A stretch of 24,685 bases of DNA from Methanobacteriota archaeon (GTDB taxonomy: Archaea; Thermoplasmatota; Poseidoniia; Poseidoniales; Thalassarchaeaceae), in contig NYST01000028.1 of the NCBI GenBank assembly GCA_002683155.1, positions 1-24,685 on the forward strand. The letters are read 5' to 3'. The notes beneath the pieces are model-generated. The model was not told the DNA's origin, did not search any database, and worked only from the letters and a program-made list of their open reading frames with translations. Shown here piece after piece: positions 8,212 to 16,020 of this stretch (within the stretch, counting starts at the first letter, position 1; the number at the start of each line of letters is the position of its first letter). The translations under genes and the position numbers were made by a program.

Positions 8212-8613
8212 TAAAATAAAATATCTATTATATATAATCAAGATTTGTGATGTCTTTTGGATCAGAATTTTAGCTTGAAAAATTGTGGCTCCGATACTCT
8301 TCTCGGTGAGAAAAATTTGGAATCTATTGCTAGCTTGTCTAAAAGCAAATTTCCTCTCCTATCGATGTAGAAATTGCACTAGTTATTTTTTTGAAAAATG
8401 ATAGTACTGAGTGATAGTTTAGTATCAATCAATGATAGGAAACTAAGGAGTTGGAAAATATATTTTTTTAGAATGAAAACATAACCAATTATTGAGAAAG
8501 CGAGACACTCTTATTACCACAAACATAGTCGCTGGAAAAACCTAACGAGAATCATTCAACCCCATGGGGAGGTAGAATGTGATTTCGTAATGGTTTGACA
8601 GAAGTGAAAAAAA
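8212..8613. other. AT-rich non-coding region before orc1/cdc6, candidate replication origin
   Basis: About 400 bp hold no convincing gene. The left end (8210-8239) is almost pure A/T and could be an easily melted element; a second A/T run lies at 8455-8470. TGATAG occurs three times (8399-8404, 8412-8417, 8433-8438), TAGCTTG twice (8270-8276, 8331-8337), and GAAAAAT several times. TTCTC-GGT-GAGAA (8299-8311) is a small dyad and CCCCATGGGG (8560-8569) a perfect palindrome. A weak ORB-like half-site, GCTGGAAAAACC, is at 8531-8542. Archaeal origins usually lie next to orc1/cdc6, so this is a natural candidate, but no full origin recognition box is visible here. Confidence 0.45.
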
Positions 8614-9852
8614 ATGAGAGGAAATATTTTCGAGGAGATTCTCGGACAGGATAGTCTGTTTGTGGACAGAAGGGCCTTTGATCATGGATTCGAACCAGCC
8701 CGACTCCCTCACAGAGAGCATGAAGTGGATTCTTTAGTTAGGAATCTTGTTGATGCGTTAAATGGCCATATTCCATCAAACATGCTCCTCTACGGAGTTC
8801 CCGGGTCGGGAAAAACAGTGGTAACAAGATTCGTCCTAAGCCAACTAAGGGAAAAGGGCCTAGAGATGGGGCAGAGCGTGAAAACCTACGAAATAAATTG
8901 TAGGAATGTTGACACTAAATATAGGGTCGTTCAAACGATTGCGACTCAGTTATCTCAGAGAGGTGATGTACCAGTACCATTTACTGGATGGCCTACTGAT
9001 CGTGTTCTTGAGACAGTTGTTTCAAGGATGAGCAGAGTCGGGGGAGTGCATATTATTGTACTTGACGAAGTGGACAATTTAGTAGACAAGGGAGGTGATG
9101 ATCTTCTTTACGCTCTGACTAGCCTGAATACGTTACTGGGAGATGGGAGGTGTTCAATCATTGGCATCAGTAACGACCTCCACTTCACTCAGCACTTGGA
9201 TCCACGAGTTAGTTCTAGACTGAGTCAGGAGGATATTGTCTTCCACCCATATGTTGCAACAGAGATTCAGAATATTTTGAGCGAGAGAGCGTCTATGGGG
9301 ATCAAGGCAGGAGTCCTAGATGATGGGGTGATCAAGCTTTGTTCCGCCCTGGCAGCACAAGAACACGGGGATGCTCGAAGGGCTCTTGATCTCCTGAGAA
9401 TTTCTGTTCAGAAGGCAGAACAGAGGTCCCAGGGCAATGTGGATACAAAGCACGTTAGGTTGGCTCAAAGCCAATTGGAATATGATCAGGTCACGCCGGT
9501 AATCAAGACCCTGCCCCTTCATCAGAAATTAGTTCTCTTCTCTATTTGTCTAAATGAAGAGAATGGTTTGAGGAATATTTCCACGGGCGAGGTTTACAGA
9601 ACATATTCTGAAGCCTGCTCTAAAATTGGGACTGAGCCGTTGACCACAAGAAGAGTTTCTTCACTACTTAACGAACTTGACACAATGGGGCTGATTATGG
9701 CTAGGAATGTGAGTAAAGGGAGGGGAGGGAGGAGCAAGCAGGTTAACTCGGCGATTCCAAAAGCAATTGACGCTATTAGCCTGATGAGTGAGAGTGAGCC
9801 GATGGTGAATGAGGCGTCAATGGCCAAGTATAATCTTCAGGGCCACCTCTAG
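8614..9852 (+). CDS. cdc6: Archaeal Orc1/Cdc6 replication initiator
   Basis: This AAA+ ATPase binds origin DNA and loads the MCM helicase. The Walker A motif is GVPGSGKT (residues 61-68), Walker B is IIVLDEVDN (147-155), sensor 1 is around GISND (184-188), and sensor 2 is HGDARRALDLL (251-261). The last 120 residues form the winged-helix DNA-binding domain. A length of 412 aa is normal for the family. The ATG at 8614 follows an A-run and gives the expected short N-terminal helix. It sits beside the AT-rich region on its left and within 6 kb of an origin-box-like dyad at 14484. It is followed by a small membrane protein gene with its own TATA-like box. Confidence 0.95.
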   Translation: MRGNIFEEILGQDSLFVDRRAFDHGFEPARLPHREHEVDSLVRNLVDALNGHIPSNMLLYGVPGSGKTVVTRFVLSQLREKGLEMGQSVKTYEINCRNVDTKYRVVQTIATQLSQRGDVPVPFTGWPTDRVLETVVSRMSRVGGVHIIVLDEVDNLVDKGGDDLLYALTSLNTLLGDGRCSIIGISNDLHFTQHLDPRVSSRLSQEDIVFHPYVATEIQNILSERASMGIKAGVLDDGVIKLCSALAAQEHGDARRALDLLRISVQKAEQRSQGNVDTKHVRLAQSQLEYDQVTPVIKTLPLHQKLVLFSICLNEENGLRNISTGEVYRTYSEACSKIGTEPLTTRRVSSLLNELDTMGLIMARNVSKGRGGRSKQVNSAIPKAIDAISLMSESEPMVNEASMAKYNLQGHL

Positions 9853-9868
9853 GTTTTGTCCCGGCAAC

Positions 9869-9875
9869 GATTAAA
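9869..9875 (+). promoter_or_regulatory. TATA-like box before the four-TM protein
   Basis: GATTAAA lies in the 47-bp gap after cdc6, centred about 28 bp before the ATG at 9900. The spacing suits a leaderless archaeal transcript. Confidence 0.4.
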
Positions 9876-9899
9876 CCGAGGCTTCAGGACGGTGGCTCG

Positions 9900-10436
9900 A
9901 TGTCAGAGGCTGACCATGGGTGGATGGAGGCTCTAATGAGACCTAGTGGAACGCTATCTGTTGGTTCTTTACTTGTTGGAACGTGGATGGCTTTTCTATC
10001 AATCATTAATATTGCATTTGGGGCTTACTCAAACGGTAGAAGAGTGAATTGGATTGATTTCATCACCAATGGTGATGAGACAAACTCAGTTCATGAGTTG
10101 GCAATTTCGTTCCCAGATGATATTGTATTCATTTTACTGAGTTCTTTATTCATTGCGGCTGGAGTGTTTGGAATAGGTTCATCGAGAGAGGATGGTTTTC
10201 GAGGCTGGTTCTTCGGTCTACCGCAGGATAGGATCTTTACGAGTCTGATCTCGACTGAAGGTGGCCTTGGAAGATCTTTCGCCAGTTGGATGATACTTGT
10301 AGGGGCTGCCTACTACTTGGTTTGGAGTTCTTTAGAATCGACGTGGGTCGATCCAGGAGTTTACTCGGTAATGATTTCATTTGTTATGGCAGGAGTCGGT
10401 TTGAACTGGGTTCAGGATGCGAAGTTAGAGAGTTAA
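9900..10436 (+). CDS. Four-TM membrane protein, unknown function
   Basis: The 178-aa protein has four hydrophobic segments at about residues 20-42, 73-93, 127-145 and 152-172. Between the first two is a polar loop of about 30 residues with several acidic residues (NGDETNSVHE). I recognise no family and no catalytic motif. A TATA-like box 28 bp upstream supports the ATG at 9900. Its TAA overlaps the TAA of the convergent CoA-biosynthesis gene (both stops lie within TTAA at 10433-10436). Confidence 0.75.
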   Translation: MSEADHGWMEALMRPSGTLSVGSLLVGTWMAFLSIINIAFGAYSNGRRVNWIDFITNGDETNSVHELAISFPDDIVFILLSSLFIAAGVFGIGSSREDGFRGWFFGLPQDRIFTSLISTEGGLGRSFASWMILVGAAYYLVWSSLESTWVDPGVYSVMISFVMAGVGLNWVQDAKLES

Positions 10437-11458
10437 ATTTCTTCGAAATCCAATAATAGGCCCCTACACCTACTCTTGGAATCCTCGTCACACCATCTCA
10501 CTACCAAACCTATTCCAGGTTGGCCGTAGACTACTACAGCCCCAATTGGCGCAAGTGGATGCAAAAGCAATGGTGCTAGGTCCTCTTCACCTGAGACAAT
10601 TATCAGGCTGGTGCCACCATTTTTCTTCCAAGAAGATACTGAGACCTTGCAAGCATCAAGTAGTGACTGTGTCAATGTTCCTGCTGGACTGATGCACTCA
10701 ATGATGTCGTCATACAGATTTTGTTTTATTTCATCACTACTAGCCCATTGGGAGCGTTTGGTTTGACCATCAATAAATGCCAGATCTGCAGTCCTGCCAG
10801 CTCTTTGGAGTCCTAGGACCGTTACATCGCCAACTGCAATTAGTGGGCCATTGAAATCTGGATTTTTCGAGATATGGGATAGGGCCTTCTCTATCGCAAT
10901 TGAGGTGTCTTCTTCGGGACCCTCAATCAACATACCAAAAGGCTGCTTTAGTTGTGATTCTGCTTGGGGGGTAAGTCGTGTATCCGAAGTGCTGATTTTT
11001 TTAGGTATCCAAGATTCTCCTTCTCTATCGATCAAACCTTCTCTAATTTGGGAGCTGGAAATTGCAGTTCCATTAGATGAAAGGATGCTTGTTGCAGTAA
11101 TAATTTCCAGTGGTTCGAGCCCATTTAATTCCCTTTGCAAATTTATTTCGAGGCAATTTGGCATGGTCTCTTTTGAGCAAATTATTGCAGTAGCCTGACT
11201 AGATTCGAGAGCTGGTCCAAAATCATCTTCAAGCAAATGAGTGGATATTCTAGGGGAGAAAACGGATGTGGCAATTTCCAAATCGGATTTTCTTTCATCC
11301 CATTTCTTTATTTGGCTATCCTTTGATTGGGCTATCTCGTCGCTCGTGATCCATACCTGAATCCTTTCGCATCTGGATAGGCCGGTTTCGATAAGAGACA
11401 TGTGACCTGAATGAAATCTATCAAAGGTCCCGCCAATCAGTCCGATTCCGTGTATCAT
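10433..11458 (-). CDS. Fusion: archaeal phosphopantetheine adenylyltransferase + GTP-dependent dephospho-CoA kinase (DUF359)
   Basis: Two domains for consecutive CoA-biosynthesis steps lie in one 341-aa chain. Residues 1-150 are a nucleotidyltransferase with GTFDRFHSGH (10-19) and ISSSQIREG (133-141), as in archaeal phosphopantetheine adenylyltransferase, which makes dephospho-CoA. Residues about 175-340 match the DUF359 family, known as archaeal GTP-dependent dephospho-CoA kinase: GDVTV (210-214), DGQTKR (230-235), GEEDL (290-294) and YGQPG (311-315). The fusion would therefore carry dephospho-CoA from one active site to the next. I chose the ATG at 11458 because the nucleotidyltransferase domain begins there. 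A GTG at 11518 would add 20 residues that fall within the structured non-coding region. The fusion is seen directly; enzyme activities follow from the families. Confidence 0.88.
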   Translation of the reverse strand: MIHGIGLIGGTFDRFHSGHMSLIETGLSRCERIQVWITSDEIAQSKDSQIKKWDERKSDLEIATSVFSPRISTHLLEDDFGPALESSQATAIICSKETMPNCLEINLQRELNGLEPLEIITATSILSSNGTAISSSQIREGLIDREGESWIPKKISTSDTRLTPQAESQLKQPFGMLIEGPEEDTSIAIEKALSHISKNPDFNGPLIAVGDVTVLGLQRAGRTADLAFIDGQTKRSQWASSDEIKQNLYDDIIECISPAGTLTQSLLDACKVSVSSWKKNGGTSLIIVSGEEDLAPLLLHPLAPIGAVVVYGQPGIGLVVRWCDEDSKSRCRGLLLDFEEI

Positions 11459-11780
11459 CTTACTACCTATTGGGTCATTCTGCCTTAGTGTGCCCCGGGG
11501 CGTAACGGCAACCTTCACAGCTTTGCTCAGGCGCCTGACCCACCCCGGGACGTCTGTCGAACTGCGGGGTAGTCCCTTGATTCATTCTATTCCGTCCTCA
11601 GGGGACCTACGCAATCCGGCCACCCGATTTGCGCCATCGATCATTCTCTCGGAAGAGTCTCGATGGTCTTCGACGGGTGGTCACCCAATCAGTGGTGCCA
11701 TGTTTCATACTCTACCTCCGGCGAGGGGGTTTCGTCCACATGGTGTTGCCAGTTGGGCAATACTCCGCACGTTGATTGGC
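11459..11780 (-). ncRNA. Candidate structured RNA (GC-rich, many helices), family not identified
   Basis: This gap between two minus-strand genes is richer in GC than its surroundings and full of complementary segments. They include 11469-11475 with 11683-11689 (ATTGGGT/ACCCAAT, enclosing most of the region), 11494-11500 with 11543-11549, 11569-11576 with 11602-11610 (one bulge), 11610-11616 with 11626-11633 (one bulge), 11634-11640 with 11660-11666, and inside the last a CTCT/AGAG hairpin (11646-11657). CAGGCGCCTG at 11528-11537 is a perfect palindrome. The size, about 320 nt, suits RNase P RNA or SRP RNA, but I could not place the conserved sequences of either on either strand. The strand is assumed from the neighbours. 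A riboswitch-like leader of the CoA gene or a new RNA are alternatives. A plus-strand frame at 11490-11804 has no protein character. Confidence 0.55.
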
Positions 11781-14408
11781 TCAAGAACCCAACGGTTTCA
11801 CTGAATCATCTATTTCCGATAGTTCTGGATAGAATCCGGACTTACCTAGAATGAGTCTTTCTGAGATGCTAATATCCCCATCCAGGATCATCTTCATCGT
11901 GAAATCTGGCCATATATTCACCGGCTTTGCCAGCCATCCAGAAAATTTGTGTGCTCGGCCGGCAAGGGGAATTCTTCCTTCAATGGCAGATTCAATGGCA
12001 TTCTGCAAATCCCAGAGATGGTTGAAAGAAGTAGTATCGGGAATTTCTGGAAGTCTTCGAATAAATGACTGGAGTCGCGTGAACAATCTTTTATCACATC
12101 CCTTGTTCATTATTGTGGACATCCCGGGAGCCTCAGAGATCTCACCGACTGGACGAAGGACCACTGAACACCAGGGAATCTCTAGCTCTAGGAAATTTTC
12201 GGGTTCTGAACTATTCAAAATAGTGATCAGGAATTCCGAGGAGAATACTGCCCACCACGAAGTAGGGAGGTCTCTGATGATGAGGAAAATGTCTTCGAGA
12301 GTTTTTTCCCTTTCATTGGAAGAGAAATCGTATAGCCTCGACCATGTGTTTAGTTGATGCCCCTCTGGTAGTTCAGAACCAATATCTCTGATTCGAATTA
12401 TGGTACTTTTGAGGTCTTCTTGAGATTTGTTTTCGACCTCGTATAACCACTTAAGGCCGGATAGAGCCCCGAGAGAATCCTGGGGCGGGTGTGAAAGCCA
12501 AGCCTCGACGGCCCAACCAAGAATGTCTGGGTAAGCCTCTCTAGGAAGCCATGCTGAATTCTGGATAAAGTGGGAAGCAAGCCAAGCAGCCCCACTATTT
12601 GCATGGCTTGGATCAATGGCAGGCCAAGATCTGAGTAGATTATCTGGATCTGCTCTAAGTATTGTAGTAATAGTTTCAGAGAAAACCTGCTTTACTGATT
12701 CTGGGGCTTGTTCTGCAATCTCAGAGATTCTCTCAATTGGAAGATGGTCCAAGTCCAATAATGCCATCCACTCAGATTCTAATCTTGATGAGACGCGCTG
12801 CCATCTTTGCCATCTATTTTCTCTGGGGGACGCAATCCATGCTGCAAGGGGGTAGTTTGCCTCAATTTGGTTTGCCCATTCTTCATCCCCATGGGGAAAT
12901 TGGGACAATGCCGATCTAACTATGGATTCAGAACTAGGGTCGATTTCATGTTGAAATTCTTCATTTGGAGAAGGGATTCCCAGAATCTCCCATGGCGATA
13001 TGGTTGAATCAGAATTCTCTTCGGGATATTCTAGTGCTGCATCTCCTTGCTCAATCATTCTGACAGGAATTGTTTGTCCGGAGCTTGTTTGGTAATTTAA
13101 CCATGGGAGTGTCCGGATTCTGTCTATCTTCAAGATATCAAATGAAGAAAAATGATTGGTCATTTTTTCCATAATTACCAATCTTAGTTTTGGCTCGGAG
13201 GATATTTTGGACAACAGTGAATCGGGGAATTGATGCTGAATTTCAATAACCAGTGGTTTTTCATTTCGGCCGAGGGACCACCTGATTAGGGACTCTGCCA
13301 CAGATTTTCCAAGCCCCCTCAAATCAATAGATCTGATTGTTGAGTAATCATTAGTGAATCTCCTATCTCCCCACTCCTTTCTGAATTTCCTTAGTGTTGA
13401 TTCCTCGACCTTGATTCTCTTGGATGTAGAAATTCTACCCTTAAGTGAAGTCAACCTCCTTTTTCTCTCGGCTTCCGTTAGTCTTGGGTGAGCAATCTCA
13501 ATCCAATTATCCAGAGCACCTATTGGATACTCGCTACCTTCCAAATCCAATCCGCTCAAATCTGCTAGAAGTAGGGAATTTATCCTTGCAGACCTGAGAA
13601 GAACCGACCTAGGTAGCCTCTCCTTGATTATGGCAGCAACTGGGTGGGTTGGCCTGATGTCAGGCGATCTTCTGTGAGGGGATCCTAGGATCCAGTCGCC
13701 TCTATGATATGTTCGCTCATCGAGTGGTGCGTTTTGTATCTGAGGTGGCTGGATAAACCAAACTCCTGGAGAGATAATGGGGGTGTTGCTTGTAGCTAGT
13801 AATTTGGCCCTAACTACTCCGAAAATTCTAGGTTTTGTGGAGTATGCATCAATACTCCCAGGTCCTGCTCTTTCGGGAGGTGATTCGAGGATCTCCATAT
13901 TTCTACAATCGAACCACCTGGGCGAGCGTTCCGAGAGAACAGCCCAATTCCAGTACACCCCTTGATTTCTGGTGGACAATTCATCTTCTGGCGAGATATT
14001 CTGGATGCGGTTTGGAATCTGCACCATTGTTTCCCTTGGAAGGGACAAGAAACACAGAGTCAGGTGTTCTTCATCTCTGGAAAGAACGCAGCAGCTTTCA
14101 CCATCGATTGGCAAATCTTGTAGTGCCAATATTTTCGACCACTCGTCATCTTCCAGAATACCCCAGCCACTTTCAGTTAGCCTAATTCTAGCGCCTCTAG
14201 AACCCGGGGGCAGATCGCTCGTTGCTAAGTCATCGTCCCTCAGTCTCTTTACTTCTGCAGAAACGTGAGGCATCCTCAGGTTGGACTTGAAGGAAAGTTC
14301 AGAGACAGTCGCCTCGCCCTGTGCAAGAGTGGAAAGAAGCCTTCTTCGGTGTTTACTTCTTATTTTTCTCGTAGTTTTTTTCCGGTCGAAGGGGGAAGTA
14401 TCTGACAT
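11781..14408 (-). CDS. Large protein with N-terminal winged helix-turn-helix, unknown function
   Basis: The protein is about 875 aa long. Residues about 15-75 form a winged helix-turn-helix of the ArsR/MarR type (RRRLLSTLAQGEATVSELS, a recognition helix with MPHVSAEVKRL, then a wing ending in RLTESG). The rest matches no family I know. The middle (about 270-420) is basic and mixed alpha/beta, and the C-terminal half is alpha-helical with many Trp residues, resembling a helical-repeat scaffold. There is no signal peptide or membrane segment. The start is the ATG at 14408; the TTG just before it is in frame but less likely. The gene ends just before the structured non-coding region. Its promoter lies in the AT-rich gap that also carries the origin-box-like dyad; TTTATTA at 14449-14455 (minus) is a possible TATA box. 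A regulator or a replication/segregation role is speculation. Confidence 0.85.
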   Translation of the reverse strand: MSDTSPFDRKKTTRKIRSKHRRRLLSTLAQGEATVSELSFKSNLRMPHVSAEVKRLRDDDLATSDLPPGSRGARIRLTESGWGILEDDEWSKILALQDLPIDGESCCVLSRDEEHLTLCFLSLPRETMVQIPNRIQNISPEDELSTRNQGVYWNWAVLSERSPRWFDCRNMEILESPPERAGPGSIDAYSTKPRIFGVVRAKLLATSNTPIISPGVWFIQPPQIQNAPLDERTYHRGDWILGSPHRRSPDIRPTHPVAAIIKERLPRSVLLRSARINSLLLADLSGLDLEGSEYPIGALDNWIEIAHPRLTEAERKRRLTSLKGRISTSKRIKVEESTLRKFRKEWGDRRFTNDYSTIRSIDLRGLGKSVAESLIRWSLGRNEKPLVIEIQHQFPDSLLSKISSEPKLRLVIMEKMTNHFSSFDILKIDRIRTLPWLNYQTSSGQTIPVRMIEQGDAALEYPEENSDSTISPWEILGIPSPNEEFQHEIDPSSESIVRSALSQFPHGDEEWANQIEANYPLAAWIASPRENRWQRWQRVSSRLESEWMALLDLDHLPIERISEIAEQAPESVKQVFSETITTILRADPDNLLRSWPAIDPSHANSGAAWLASHFIQNSAWLPREAYPDILGWAVEAWLSHPPQDSLGALSGLKWLYEVENKSQEDLKSTIIRIRDIGSELPEGHQLNTWSRLYDFSSNEREKTLEDIFLIIRDLPTSWWAVFSSEFLITILNSSEPENFLELEIPWCSVVLRPVGEISEAPGMSTIMNKGCDKRLFTRLQSFIRRLPEIPDTTSFNHLWDLQNAIESAIEGRIPLAGRAHKFSGWLAKPVNIWPDFTMKMILDGDISISERLILGKSGFYPELSEIDDSVKPLGS

Positions 14409-14483
14409 CAAAAAACACCTACAAAACCATACTAACGACTAGATAGTAATAAATTATTTGTTTTTGTTACATTTAGTTATATG

Positions 14484-14496
14484 TTTCCAGTGGAAA
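14484..14496. other. Origin recognition box-like dyad
   Basis: TTTCCA-G-TGGAAA is a perfect 6-bp inverted repeat around one base. It matches the dyad core of archaeal ORB/mini-ORB elements (TTCCAGTGGAAAC-like) bound by Orc1/Cdc6. The G-rich string that follows a full ORB is missing, and only one copy is seen. Confidence 0.5.
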
Positions 14497-14591
14497 TTAA
14501 CTAATAGTGAATAAAAAGAAATTATTTTTGTGAAAAAGTTACGACAAAAGTGTCATTATTTGTAACCAAAGAGAAGAAATACATACAGAAG

Positions 14592-14600
14592 CATTATATT
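14592..14600 (+). promoter_or_regulatory. TATA box for the small winged-helix gene
   Basis: CATTATATT (ATTATATTA core, plus strand) is a good archaeal TATA sequence. Standard spacing puts transcription start near 14622-14626, leaving a leader of about 40 nt that opens with a 6-bp hairpin (TGGACT/AGTCCA, 14624-14642). Confidence 0.45.
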
Positions 14601-14663
14601 ACCATCCGCTATCCTGTGAAAAGTGGACTATGTGGGAGTCCATGAAAGAGTAGAAGTGAAATT

Positions 14664-14918
14664 ATGAGGACTACAAGACTAAGGCAAAAGATCAAGAAAT
14701 TTCTGGATGAAAGGGGAGAAGCGAACACCACTGAAATTCTAGAGCATGTGAATTCGACGATGAGGCATGGAACGACCCCACAGCAGCTTGGAAATGTACT
14801 TTCCAAGGACAAGGATATCCTCAAGGTTGCGACCACAAAGAGAGGCGGAGCACTTTCAGGAAGATACGAAATATGTGTCTGGCAGGTTCGTCCTGGGGCA
14901 TTGGAAGAAAAATCCTAA
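14664..14918 (+). CDS. Small winged-helix DNA-binding protein, 84 aa
   Basis: A short basic protein: residues 1-15 are Arg/Lys rich (RTTRLRQKIKKFLDERG), followed by a helix-turn-helix-like segment (NTTEILEHVNSTMRHGTTPQQLGNVLS) and a hairpin that could be the wing (ILKVATTKRGGALSGRYEICVW). The order helix, turn, recognition helix, wing suits a winged-helix fold. It probably acts as a chromatin-like or transcription factor. It diverges from the large winged-helix gene across the AT-rich gap with the origin-box-like dyad and has its own TATA box. Its stop lies one base from that of the convergent aldolase gene. Specific targets are unknown. Confidence 0.8.
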   Translation: MRTTRLRQKIKKFLDERGEANTTEILEHVNSTMRHGTTPQQLGNVLSKDKDILKVATTKRGGALSGRYEICVWQVRPGALEEKS

Positions 14919-14919
14919 T

Positions 14920-15939
14920 TCATCCCTCAAGGCTTTTGTTCCACTCGCCACTTCTGGCTAGGCTGTTCATTTTAGCCCTGTGTAAGAAAGCTGATGAGCT
15001 TGCTTGATGGGGGTCTTCGGAATCCTCCGACCACTTCCTCAGAGCATCTGCTTGGAGTGCCCTCCCATAGGAGTAAGATAGTTGCCATGGGTGTTCCATA
15101 GCCATTTTGTTCATCAGATCCAGGTGAGCAGTTGCATCTTCATCTGACTGCCCCCCCGAAAGAAAAACTATTCCCGGCAAATCATGGGGAACGTGATTTG
15201 TTAGACATTCTACGGTCATTCTAGCAACTTCCTCTCTGGAAATCTGATCCTTGCAATCCTTGCCGGCAATAATCATGTTTGGCTTCAATAGAGCCCCGGG
15301 GATGTGAACACCCTGATTATCGCACTCTGCAAAGGTCAAATCAAGAATTGATGCTGTGACATCAAAGCAAACACTTGCATCATGGTCACCATCCATTAGG
15401 ACTTCTGGTTCGATAATTGGGACGAGTCCTTGCTCCTGACAAATTGCGGAGTATCGTGCTAGGGCATGGGCATTTGTGGATAGGCATGCTGAACTTGGCA
15501 TTCCATTTCCAATCCTAATTACTGCTCGCCATTTTGCGAACCTTGCGCCGATGGCAAAATATTCTGCGCACCTTTCTCTTAGGCCATCAAGTCCTTCGGT
15601 AATCTTCTCACCTTCGTAATTGGCGAGTTCCTTCGCCCCAGTATCAACTTTAATTCCAGGTAGTATGCCTCTCTCAGATAATTCTTGGACGATTGGTTTG
15701 CCATCATCCATGCATTGGCGGATTGTTTCATCGAATAGTATGACGCCACTGATTGCTGATTCATAACCCTCTGATGAGAATAGATTGGCGCGATAAGAAC
15801 GTCTGGCCTCTGCGGATGGTTCGATTCCAACCGATTCAAGTCGGTTTGACATGGTCCCATTGCTTTCATCTGCAGCCAGTATCCCCTTTCCGGGCGAAAC
15901 CAATTCCCTCGCATTTTTTTCCAACAATTGCCTATCCAT
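14920..15939 (-). CDS. Class I fructose-bisphosphate aldolase, eukaryote/bacterial type
   Basis: The enzyme reversibly joins dihydroxyacetone phosphate and glyceraldehyde 3-phosphate. It is the classic class I (Schiff-base) aldolase, not the DhnA-type archaeal enzyme: GKGILAADES (17-26), FAKWR (134-138), VPIIEPEV (173-180) and LLKPNM (217-222) are all present. Lys219 in LLKPNM is the expected Schiff-base residue and Lys137 the catalytic partner. Length is 339 aa, slightly shorter than animal enzymes, with no C-terminal Tyr tail. A GGAGAG stretch about 6 nt before the ATG may be a ribosome-binding site. It lies downstream of FBPase, the next gluconeogenic enzyme, across 81 bp. Confidence 0.96.
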   Translation of the reverse strand: MDRQLLEKNARELVSPGKGILAADESNGTMSNRLESVGIEPSAEARRSYRANLFSSEGYESAISGVILFDETIRQCMDDGKPIVQELSERGILPGIKVDTGAKELANYEGEKITEGLDGLRERCAEYFAIGARFAKWRAVIRIGNGMPSSACLSTNAHALARYSAICQEQGLVPIIEPEVLMDGDHDASVCFDVTASILDLTFAECDNQGVHIPGALLKPNMIIAGKDCKDQISREEVARMTVECLTNHVPHDLPGIVFLSGGQSDEDATAHLDLMNKMAMEHPWQLSYSYGRALQADALRKWSEDSEDPHQASSSAFLHRAKMNSLARSGEWNKSLEG

Positions 15940-15964
15940 ACTTCTCTCCGACCCGTGGAAAGCG

Positions 15965-15978
15965 TTCTTTGAAAAGAA
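15965..15978. promoter_or_regulatory. Palindrome between FBPase and aldolase
   Basis: TTCTTT-GA-AAAGAA is an imperfect-centred palindrome with 6-bp arms in the 81-bp gap before the aldolase start. It could bind a dimeric regulator. An A/T-rich inverted pair (AGTTT/AAACT) also sits at the FBPase stop, near 16005-16020. Both could be chance in AT-rich spacer DNA. Confidence 0.2.
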
Positions 15979-16020
15979 ACCATCGCCGTAGATAATGGCC
16001 CCTCAAAGTTTAATTTCAAA

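Larger units (their letters stand above)
14409..14663. other. AT-rich divergent intergenic region with origin-box-like dyad
   Basis: This 255-bp, strongly AT-rich gap between two divergent winged-helix genes holds no gene. It contains the dyad at 14484-14496, a run of A/T from 14445 to 14530, and a nested hairpin motif near 14538-14566 (GTTAC with GTAAC, enclosing GACA-AAAG-TGTC). It must serve as promoter for both genes and could be, or be part of, the replication origin served by the Orc1/Cdc6 encoded 5 kb away. Confidence 0.45.

Noticed and set aside
11104..11114. ORB-like half-site TTTCCAGTGG
   Set aside because: It lies inside the CoA-biosynthesis coding sequence and lacks the second arm of the dyad.
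11459..11780. Naming the structured gap RNase P RNA or SRP RNA
   Set aside because: I looked on both strands for the RNase P GAGGAAA-like and ACAGAA-like blocks and for the SRP helix 8 GGAA-loop with AGCAGC and found neither. The sequence GGTCAGG on the minus strand is only a partial likeness.
11459..11780. tRNA gene with intron in the same gap
   Set aside because: A GTTCGAC and a D-arm-like TTGCC-CAACT-GGCAA occur, but the stems around them do not pair as a cloverleaf.
11490..11804. Plus-strand 104-aa frame across the GC-rich gap
   Set aside because: Its composition looks random, and the same DNA is dominated by nested complementary segments, which better fits a structured RNA.
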